From: Streptomyces eurocidicus
GTDB taxonomy: Bacteria > Actinomycetota > Actinomycetes > Streptomycetales > Streptomycetaceae
Reading direction: 5' to 3'
DNA: 64,000 nucleotides
NCBI RefSeq assembly: GCF_002891295.1
Contig: NZ_LGUI01000001.1
Span: forward strand, 1,051,786 to 1,115,785
The position numbers were made by a program, and so were the translations under genes. The notes beneath the pieces were generated by a model. It did no database searches. It was given only the letters and a program-made list of their open reading frames with translations, and was not told the origin of the DNA. Shown piece after piece: positions 17,154 to 25,146 of this stretch; position 1 is the stretch's first letter, and every line of letters starts with the position of its first letter.

Positions 17154-17783
17154 GTCATGCGCTCCCTGATCGTGGTCCTTGCTTGCGATGGCCTCTGTCG
17201 TGCCCGGCCTTGCGCCCACTGTAGTGCCGTCGTACGGACCACCGGCTTGACGAAATCCGGGGGGCTTGCGGTAAAGACGCGCGTTCCGGACACTTGGTTG
17301 CCACCAGTGAGCGGTGTGGCGGTACGGGCGGCCTCGCGGGTCTCCTTACGGATCTCCTTACGGGCCTCCTTACGGGCCTCCTTCGGGCCTCCTTCGGGCC
17401 TCCTTCGGGCCACAGTGCGACGCGCAGGAGCGCACGAAAGAGCGCACGTCCGGGCCTCCGCAAAAACACGGCAAGAGACGTCAACGGACATCAATAAACA
17501 GGCACCCGGCGAACCGATCACACGGCTGCGGCGATCCCACTCGTTCACCAACGGCGTTTTTCGCACACTCCGATCGTCGTTCAAGATCACGAATTGACTC
17601 TCGCCGGGCGCGTCGTCGGTGGCAGGTGCGAGGATGCTCGCAAGCACGGATGCGGTGGGGAGGGAGCGGACTGCCCCGCGCGAACGTGGTGACCTGTACG
17701 TGCCGACGCGCCCGTGCACGGTGGGGGAGGGCCGCGCCCGGCCCCTGTCGCGCACCAGGGGCAGGAAGGGACCGTTGACGGCG
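17154..17783. other. divergent regulatory region pkaA / FHA-FtsK
   Basis: A 630-base gap without a convincing gene, although minus-strand frames stay open over part of it. It should contain the promoters for pkaA (minus) and the FHA-FtsK gene (plus). It includes the short tandem array at 17331-17412 and a locally less GC-rich stretch at 17460-17600. Confidence 0.5.
17331..17412 (-). repeat. tandem 11-12-bp repeats containing AAGGAGG
   Basis: On the minus strand the unit reads CCCGAAGGAGG or CCCGTAAGGAGG, repeated about six times. Every copy contains the Shine-Dalgarno core AAGGAG(G). The array lies about 180-260 bases upstream of the pkaA start, within its probable leader. Confidence 0.85.
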
Positions 17784-20700
17784 ATGCAGATCAGGCTGAC
17801 CGTCCTCGGGCCGCTCAGCGGCCACACCACGCACACCACTCGGGCCTGCGATGTGCTCGTGACCGCCCCCGCGGGCACCGCCCTCGCCAGTGTGACCAGC
17901 GGGCTCGCCACCGCCGTCGCGGCCGCCGGCTGCGACCTCGGCAGCGGCACCCCCGTCGTCTACGCCGGGGCCGAACGGCTCGACGCCCAGCGCCGCGCCC
18001 TGGGCGAGCCCCCGCTGATCGACGGCGCCGTGCTGTCCCTGAACGCCCCGGCCGATCCGGAGCGGCACCCCGGGGCGCCGCTGCTGTCCGGCGACCCCGA
18101 GGCCGCCGTGCGGCTGCACGTGGTGTCCGGGCCGGACGCGGGCGGGGTCCATCTGCTGCACGGCGGCGAGGTCCACGTCGGCCGCTCCACGGCGGCGGAC
18201 GTCCCCCTCGACGACCCCGACGTCTCCCGGCTGCACTGCGCGGTCACGCTCGCCGAGGACGGCACGGTCACCGTGCGGGACCTCGGCTCCACCAACGGCA
18301 CGGCCCTCGCGGGCGAGGAGGTCGCCGGGGAGCCGGTCGTCCTCCCCTCCGGGGAGCTGCTGCGGGTGGGCGAGTCGGTGCTGAGCCTGCACGGCGCCCA
18401 GGACGCGAACCCGCCGGTGCTGCCCGCCGTCCCGGACGGCGAGGGCCATCTGCGGGTGGGCCCCGTCGTCACCCCGCCCACGGGCCCGCTGGCGCCCCCG
18501 GCGCGCGGCCCCTGGCTGGGCGCCCCGGCGCAGGCCCGGGAGCCCGGCCGGACCAGCAGCGCGGTCGGCACGGCGGGCTTCCCGGCATCGGACCCCCTGT
18601 ACGGCGAGGACCCCGTGACCCACGGCGGGCGCGGGGTGCGGCTGAGCCCCGAGGAGCCGGCCGGGCGGCCCCCGGCGGCCCGAGCGCGCCCGCCGGGGAA
18701 CCGGCCCGGCGGCGCAACCGGGGAATAGGCGCATGGGCGCGGCGGCTGACCGGCGGCCGGAGCGCGGCGGCCCGGCCGCCGGAGCCCGGCGAGTGGCCCG
18801 AGGACGGCGCGGCCCCGGCCGGGACGGCCCGCGCCGAGGCGGCGGCGCTGCGCGAGCGCTGGCCGGACCCGGCGAGCGTGCTGCTGACTGCGCTCGGGCC
18901 GGGCCCGCGCCTGTGGGAGCGCGGCCCGGACCACCCCGACCTGCTGACCGTCCGGCTGGGCACCGCCGACCGCTACGCCCCGGACGGCTCGGCCCAGGCC
19001 GCCGTGCCGGTGACGGTCGGGCTGCGGCAGGCCGGCTCGCTGGGGCTCGCGGGGCCCCGGGGGCGGCTGTCCGGGCTGGCCAGGTCGGTGCTCGCGCAGC
19101 TGGCGGCGCTGCACTCCCCCGCCGCCCTGGAGTTCGTCCTGATCAGCGCGGACCGCGGGCGCACCGCCGAGGAGCGGCTCGCGGAGTGGTCCTGGCTGGG
19201 CTGGCTGCCGCAGCTGCGCCCGGTGCGCGGCCAGGACTGCCGGCTGCTGACCGCCTACGACCGCGAGCAGGCCGTGGCCCGCACCTCCGAGCTCGTACGA
19301 CGCCTGGAGGAGGGGCCGCTGGGCCCGCACTGGGCGGCCGCCACGGCGACCGCCGTCGCGCACGCCGCCGAGCGCCACACCGGCCCGCGCACCGTCCTGA
19401 TCGTCGACGGCGACCCCGGCTCGGCCGATCTGCGCGAGACGGTCGCCCGGCTGGCGGTCGGCGGCCCGGCGGCGGGCATTCACCTGCTCTGTCTGGCCGA
19501 GGCCCCCGCCACGACGCCCGCCTCGCCGGTCTCCGCGACGCTGGCCACGGCCCGTGCCGCGGCCCCGGCGTTCCCGCACTGCGGCGCGGTGGCACTGCTG
19601 AGCGGTGACGTGGCCACGGTGGTGCAGATCCTCCACCGGGCACCGGCCGCGGGTGCGGCGGGCCCCGCGGGCATGCCCGGCGCGGGGCAGGCGTACGAGC
19701 ACGGCGCGTACGGCCAGGAGGGGGCGTACGGCCAGGACGGCGCATCCACTGCTCCCGGCACGGGCCTCGACACGCGGTACGCGCGGCCCCCCGATCCGTA
19801 CGGCCCGCCGACCGGCCTCGCGGAGGCCGGCGCCGGGACCCACGCCGACGACTCCGGCTCGGGCACGGCCGTGGTCGCGGCCGTGGACGCCGTGTCGGCG
19901 GCGTGGGCCGAGCGGTTCGCGCGGGCGCTGGCTCCCCTGCGGATGACGGACGCGGCGGCCGGCGGGCCGTCCTCCCGGGTGGCGGCGGCCCTGCCGCGCA
20001 GCGCCCGCCTGCTGGACGAGCTGGGGCTCGCCCGCGCCACCCCCGCCTCGCTGACGGCCCGCTGGGCGGCGGCCACGGACCGGGGCGCCCGGCCCGGCGG
20101 CCGCGCCGTCGCCGTGCTCGGGGCCGGGCCGCACGGCCCGCTCGCCGTGGACCTCGCGGCGGACGGTCCGCACCTGCTCGTGGAGGGCGGGACCGGCAGC
20201 GGCAAGTCCGAGCTGCTGCGCTCCCTCGCCGCCTCGCTGGCGGCGGCGGACCGGCCCGACCGGCTCTCGCTCGTCCTGGTCGACGGGGCCGGCGCCGAGC
20301 GGGGCGAGGGGCTGCGGCTGTGCACGGACCTGCCGCACGTCTCCACCTATCTGGCCGCCTCCGACCCGGTGCGGATGCGGGAGTTCGCCCAGGCCCTCAG
20401 CTCGGAGCTCAAGCGCCGCGCCGAGCTGCTCGGCCGGCTCGACTTCACCGCCTGGCACACCCAGCACGCCGCCGTCGCCGCCGCGCAGGTCGTGTCGCCC
20501 CGCCGTCCGATGGACGCCGCGGGCGACCTGGACAGCCTGCCGACGGGCACCCTGAAGCTGCGCACCCAGCGGGACGGCCCGTCGCTCACGGCGGAGACGG
20601 CCCTGCCCCGCCTCGTCGTCCTCGTCGACGACTTCGACGCGCTGGTCGCCCCGGCGCTGGGCAGTACGGGCCGGCCGGCGGCGGGTTCCGTGGTCCGCGC

Positions 20701-21145
20701 CCTGGAGGCGGTGGCCCGGGACGGCGAGCGGCTCGGGGTGCACCTGGTGGCGGCCTCCGGGCGGCCCGAGCGGACGGCCGACACCGCGGCCGTCGAGCGG
20801 GCCGGGCTGCGCGCGACGCTGGAGATCGCCCCGCCGTCGGCCGACGGCGGGGCGGCGGACGGCAGCGGCGCGGGCGAGCCCGCGCCGGGCCGCGGGCGCC
20901 TGATGCGCCCGGACGACGACGCGACGACGCCCTTCCAGGCCGGCCGGGTCACGGGCCGCATCCCCCGGACTGCGACGCTCCGCCCGACGGTGGTGACGCT
21001 GGACTGGCAGCGGATGGGCGATCCGCCCACCCGCCGGCCGGTGCGCGAGCTCGGCAACGGCCCGACCGACCTCGCGCTGCTCGCCAGCGCCCTTCAGCGG
21101 GCCGCGCAGTCGGCGGGGGCGGAGGCCGCGCCGCCGCTGCTCTGA
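17784..21145 (+). pseudogene. FHA-FtsK/SpoIIIE ATPase (EssC/EccC-like), one apparent frameshift
   Basis: One gene split between two frames; the intended product is about 1,120 residues. Part 1 (17784-18728, MQIRLTVLGPLSGH) has an FHA domain with GRSTAADVPLDDPDVSRLH and LGSTNGT, which binds phosphothreonine. A one-base deletion in the C5 run at 18669-18673 would restore reading into part 2, which continues RRRNRGIGAWARRLTGG to 21145. Part 2 shows the EccC-type preamble RLWERGPDHPDLLTVRLG and LEFVLISADR...WLGWLP, then an FtsK domain with Walker A GTGSGKSELLRS (about 20190-20230) and an LVDGAGAE segment. Only one ATPase module is present; the second and third modules of EssC/EccC are missing. 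No esx genes are nearby. A GTG around 18880 could allow separate translation of part 2. Confidence 0.75.
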
Positions 21146-21372
21146 GCACCGCCTCCCGCGTGGGCGCGGGAGGCGGGCGCGGGCCGGGGAGGCATCCGGC
21201 GCCGGGCGTGACAGCGCATCACAGCCCGGTCACGATAAGCGAGTTGTCCCCGTTGACGGTATTGCGGCGGCTCGCGGGCGGGCGTAGGACTGTCGCACGG
21301 GGAGGCGGGCCGCATGCCGGGCCGGTGCGCGCTACGGCCGCCCACCGGGGGCTCGTACGGGGAGGGGCGGCA

Positions 21373-22752
21373 ATGCGTACATCGCTTCGCACGGTGCGGG
21401 GGGCGCGCGGCGCCCTGGCGCTCCTCGCGGCGGGGGTCCTGACCCTGACGGCCGCGGGGTGCAGCGACGACGGCGGGGGGAAGAGCACGGCGCCGGCGCC
21501 CGGCGGCACCTCGGACGCCGTCCCGCACACCGTCCGGCTCCCCAAGCTCAACGGGCGGAAGCTCAAGGTCACCGCGGTCTGGACGGGCGCCGAGCAGAAG
21601 GGCTTCACCAAGGTCCTGGACGAGTTCTCGCGGCGCACGGGCGCCGAGGTGGCATTCGTGCCCAGCGGCGACGACATGTCCTCCTTCGTCGGCTCGAAGG
21701 TGGCCGGCGGCGACCCCCCCGACGTGGCGATGCTCCAACAGCCGGGAGTGCTGCGGGAATTCGCCCGCAAGGGATGGCTCAAACCGCTCGGCGACGAGGC
21801 GCGGGCGGAGCTGGCGAAGAACTTCCCCAAAGGCTGGCAGGACCTCGGCTCGGACGAGGGCAAGCGCTACGGCGTCTACTTCAAGGTCAGCAACAAGTCG
21901 CTCGTCTGGTACAACACCAAGGTCTTCGGCGGGGCGGGCGCCAAGGAGCCGCGCACCTGGGCGGAGTTCCTGAGCACCGCGCAGCTGATCGCCGACTACG
22001 GCATCCCGCCGGTGTCGGTGGCGGGGGCGGACGGCTGGACGCTCACCGACTGGTTCGAGAACGTCTATCTGTCGCAGGCGGGCCCGGAGAAGTACGACCT
22101 CCTCGCCCGGCACGGGATCCCGTGGACGGACCCGTCGGTGAAGGACGCCCTGACCGCCCTGGGCAAGCTCTTCGGCGGCCCGGGGCTGCTGGCGGACGGC
22201 AACGACGGTGCGCTCCAGACGCAGTTCCCCACCTCCGTCACCCAGACCTTCAGCGGGGGCGAGGAGCCGAGGGCCGCCATGGTCTTCGAGGGCGACTTCG
22301 CGGCGGCCAACATCCTCGCCACCAGGGCGGCGATCGGCAAGGACGCCAAGGTCTTCCCCTTCCCCGCGGTGGGCGCGAAGCCCCCGGTGGTGACCGGCGG
22401 CGACGTGGGAGTGGCCCTGAAGGACGGCCCGGCGGCGCAGGCGCTACTGACCTTCCTCGCCTCGGCCGACGCCGCGCGGGTGTGGGCCGCGGAGGGCGGC
22501 TTCCTGTCCGCCAACAAGAACCTCGACCCGGCCGCCTACCCCGATGACGTGCTCCGCTCCATCGCCAAGGCCCTCGTCTCGGCCGGCGACGACTTCCGCT
22601 TCGACATGTCCGACCTGGCCCCCGCCTCCTTCGGCGGCAAGCCGGGCCAGGGCGAGTGGAAACATCTCCAGGATTTCCTGAAGAACCCCGGCGACGTGGC
22701 GGGCACCCAGCGGAAGCTGGAGTCCGACGCGGCCAAGGCGTTCAAGAGCTGA
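21373..22752 (+). CDS. ABC transporter sugar-binding lipoprotein
   Basis: A 459-residue extracellular solute-binding protein of the family 1 (MalE-like) type. The signal peptide ends in the lipobox LTAAGC, with the lipidated Cys at about residue 30. Family features are the N-lobe KVTAVWTGAEQKGFTKVLDEFSRRTG, GGDPPDVAMLQQPGVL, and Trp-rich ligand-lobe stretches. The ATG at 21373 follows GGAGGGGCGG. It is the first gene of an operon with two permeases; no ATPase gene is present, as for streptomycete sugar systems that share the MsiK ATPase. The ligand is probably an oligosaccharide but cannot be specified. Confidence 0.92.
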   Translation: MRTSLRTVRGARGALALLAAGVLTLTAAGCSDDGGGKSTAPAPGGTSDAVPHTVRLPKLNGRKLKVTAVWTGAEQKGFTKVLDEFSRRTGAEVAFVPSGDDMSSFVGSKVAGGDPPDVAMLQQPGVLREFARKGWLKPLGDEARAELAKNFPKGWQDLGSDEGKRYGVYFKVSNKSLVWYNTKVFGGAGAKEPRTWAEFLSTAQLIADYGIPPVSVAGADGWTLTDWFENVYLSQAGPEKYDLLARHGIPWTDPSVKDALTALGKLFGGPGLLADGNDGALQTQFPTSVTQTFSGGEEPRAAMVFEGDFAAANILATRAAIGKDAKVFPFPAVGAKPPVVTGGDVGVALKDGPAAQALLTFLASADAARVWAAEGGFLSANKNLDPAAYPDDVLRSIAKALVSAGDDFRFDMSDLAPASFGGKPGQGEWKHLQDFLKNPGDVAGTQRKLESDAAKAFKS

Positions 22753-22767
22753 CAGGAGCCCCGCACC

Positions 22768-24149
22768 ATGTCGACCGCCTCCGCGGGCGGCGCTGCGGCC
22801 TCCGGGCCGCCCGTCCCGCCCCTCCCCCCGCCTCGTCCGCCGCCTCCCCGGCCGGGAAGAAGCCCAGGGGCGTGCTCGGGACCCGGCCCTGGGTCGCCGC
22901 GCTGTTCCTGCTCCCGGCGCTGGCGCTGCTCGGCGCCCTCGTCGTCTATCCCATCGGCTATTCCGTCTACCGCAGCTTCCTCGACGCCTCCGGCGACGGC
23001 TTCGCGGGCGTCGACAACTACCACGAGGTCTTCACCGACGAGCGGATCCGCACGGCCCTGAAGAACAACGTCATCTGGGTGATCGTCGCACCGTCGGTCG
23101 CCACGGCGCTGGGGCTGATCTTCGCGGTGCTCACCGAACGGGTGCGCTGGGGCACGGCGTTCAAGATCGTCGTCTTTATGCCGATGGCGATCTCGATGCT
23201 CGCCGCGGGCATCATCTTCCGGCTGGTGTACGAGCAGAACCCCGACCGCGGCGTCGCGAACGCCGTGTGGGTGGGCATCCACGACACCTTCAAGGCCCCC
23301 GCGCCCTTCCCCGGCGCGCATCCCAGGGACGACAAGCTGCTCACCGGGGCCGGCGGGGCGTTCACCACCCGGACGGTGGTGAAGGCCGGCACCCCGGCCG
23401 TCCTGCCGCTGGTGGGGGCGAAGCCCAAGGACCTGAAGGGCGCGAAGGACGCCGCCGCGCCCCGGGAGGCGGCCGGGAACGTCACCGGGACGGTGTGGCG
23501 GGACTTCACCCGGGGCGGCGGGGGCACGCCGGGGGTGATCGACCCGGGTGAGAAGGCACTGAAGGGCGTGACGGTGGAGGCGGTCAGGGACGGCCGGACC
23601 GTCGCCTCCGCGACCTCCGCCGCCGACGGCACCTTCACCCTCCCGAAGTCGGCGGACGGCGCCCTGCTGTCGCTGCCGGCCTCGAACTTCGCCGCGCCCT
23701 ACAACGGCGTCGACTGGCTGGGCCCCTCGCTGGTCACCCCGGCGATCATCGGCGCGTACGTCTGGATGTGGGCGGGCTTCGCGATGGTCCTCATCGCGGC
23801 GGGCCTGGCGAGCGTGCCGCGCGAACTCCTGGAGGCCGCGCGGGTGGACGGCGCGAACGAGTGGCAGGTCTTCCGCCGGGTGACGGTGCCGCTGCTGGCT
23901 CCGGTCCTCGGGGTCGTCCTCGTCACGCTGATGATCAACGTGCTGAAGATCTTCGACCTCGTCTACATCATCGCGCCCGGCGCGAGCCTCGACAACGCCA
24001 ATGTACTGGCGCTCCAGCTGTACCAGTCCTCCTTCGGTACGGACGTCAACCAGGGTGTCGGCAGCGCCATCGCCGTCTTCCTCCTGGTACTCGTGCTGCC
24101 GGTGATGCTGGTGAATCTCAGGCGGATCCGAAGGGAGCGGCAGCGATGA
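22768..24149 (+). CDS. ABC sugar permease (MalF type) with extracellular insertion; N-terminal frameshift
   Basis: A membrane component of the ABC importer. Translation should begin at the ATG at 22768, 15 bases after the lipoprotein stop and behind CAGGAG (MSTASAGGAAASG). That frame fails unless a base is added in the C6 run at 22824-22829; the continuing frame reads PASSAASPAGKKPRGVLGTRPWV and is open to 24149. A GTG at 22872 could restart translation. After three membrane helices comes an unusual insert of about 150 residues. It includes VTGTVWRDFTRGGGGTPG and GVTVEAVRDGRTVASATSA, resembling a carboxypeptidase-regulatory/SdrD-B-like beta sandwich. Helices 4-6 and the EAA loop (EAARVDGANEWQVFRRV) follow. 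Confidence 0.8.
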
Positions 24150-25027
24150 CCACCCTGGACACGGCCGTACGGGCCAAGCGGTCGCTGCCGGCGCGGATCG
24201 CCGGGCGGCTCGGCGGTGGCGTGATGCGCCTCTTCCTGATCGTCGTCGGGCTGTTCTGGCTGACGCCGACCGTGGGGCTGCTGCTCTCCTCCTTCCGCGA
24301 CAAGAGCGACATCGCGGCCTCGGGGTGGTGGAAGGTGCTGAGCCACCCGGCGCAGCTCACCACCGAGAGCTACAGCACCCTCTTCTCCAACGACACGGTG
24401 ATGAAGTCCCTCCTCACCACGGCCCTGATCACCGTGCCGGCCACGGTGCTGGTGGTGCTCGTCGGCGCGCTGGCCGGCTACGCCTTCGCCTGGCTGGACT
24501 TCCCCGGCCGGGACTGGTGGTTCATGGCCGTCGTGGGCCTGCTGGTCGTGCCGGTGCAGGTCGCGCTGATCCCGGTCGCCAAGCTGTTCGACTCCCTGGG
24601 CATCTTCGAGTCGACGCCGGGCGTGGTGCTCTTCCACACCGCCTTCGGGCTGCCGTTCGCGGTCTTCCTGCTGCGGAACTTCTTCGCGGAGATCCCCCGC
24701 GAGCTGCTGGAGGCGGCCCGGCTGGACGGCGCGGGCGAACTCCGGCTGTTCCTGCGGGTGGTGCTCCCGCTGGGCGGCCCGGCGATCGCCTCGCTCGGCA
24801 TCTTCCAGTTCCTGTGGGTGTGGAACGACATGCTGATCGCCCTGATCTTCGCCGACAGCGGGAACCCGCCGATCACGGTCGCGCTCCAGCAGCAGGTGCG
24901 GCAGTTCGGCGACAACATCGACATCCTCGCCTCGGGTGCCTTCCTCTCCATGGCCGTCCCCCTCGCGGTCTTCTTCGCCTTCCAGCGTCAGTTCGTCAGC
25001 GGAGTGATGGCGGGCGCGGTGAAGTGA
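24146..25027 (+). CDS. ABC sugar permease (MalG type)
   Basis: A 293-residue second permease subunit with six membrane helices. The EAA loop is EAARLDGAGELRLFLRVVLPLGGP, shown here in part: EAARLDGAGELRLFL. It contacts the ATPase. The ATG overlaps the stop of the preceding permease (ATGA), so the pair is translationally coupled and will form a heterodimer. The C-terminus (QRQFVSGVMAGAVK) is typical of MalG-like proteins. The ATP-binding subunit must come from elsewhere, probably a shared MsiK-like protein. Confidence 0.93.
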   Translation: MTTLDTAVRAKRSLPARIAGRLGGGVMRLFLIVVGLFWLTPTVGLLLSSFRDKSDIAASGWWKVLSHPAQLTTESYSTLFSNDTVMKSLLTTALITVPATVLVVLVGALAGYAFAWLDFPGRDWWFMAVVGLLVVPVQVALIPVAKLFDSLGIFESTPGVVLFHTAFGLPFAVFLLRNFFAEIPRELLEAARLDGAGELRLFLRVVLPLGGPAIASLGIFQFLWVWNDMLIALIFADSGNPPITVALQQQVRQFGDNIDILASGAFLSMAVPLAVFFAFQRQFVSGVMAGAVK

Positions 25028-25133
25028 GGCGGGGCACGCCGGGCCCGTCGGCGGGCCCGGTGGGGTGAGGCGGGGAACGCCGGACCTGCCGACGGGCCCG
25101 GTGGAATGAGGCGGGCCGCGCCGGGCCCGCCGG
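25025..25133. repeat. 41-bp tandem repeat, about 2.7 copies
   Basis: Copies start at 25025, 25066 and 25107 (TGAGGCGGGG...). The first copy begins with the TGA stop codon of the permease gene. Each contains a GGGCCCG-N-CGGGCCC-like palindrome and may serve as a repeated terminator between the converging genes. Confidence 0.8.
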
Positions 25134-25146
25134 TGGAGCGCCTCCC

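Noticed and set aside
17141..17950. Minus-strand ORF with K-E-A-R repeats across the pkaA upstream region
   Set aside because: It runs over the repeat array and the FHA gene start, has no good start or family resemblance, and overlaps pkaA's start region.
18733..19608. Separate plus-strand ORF starting at 18733
   Set aside because: Arg/Ala-rich third-frame shadow inside the FtsK-type gene.
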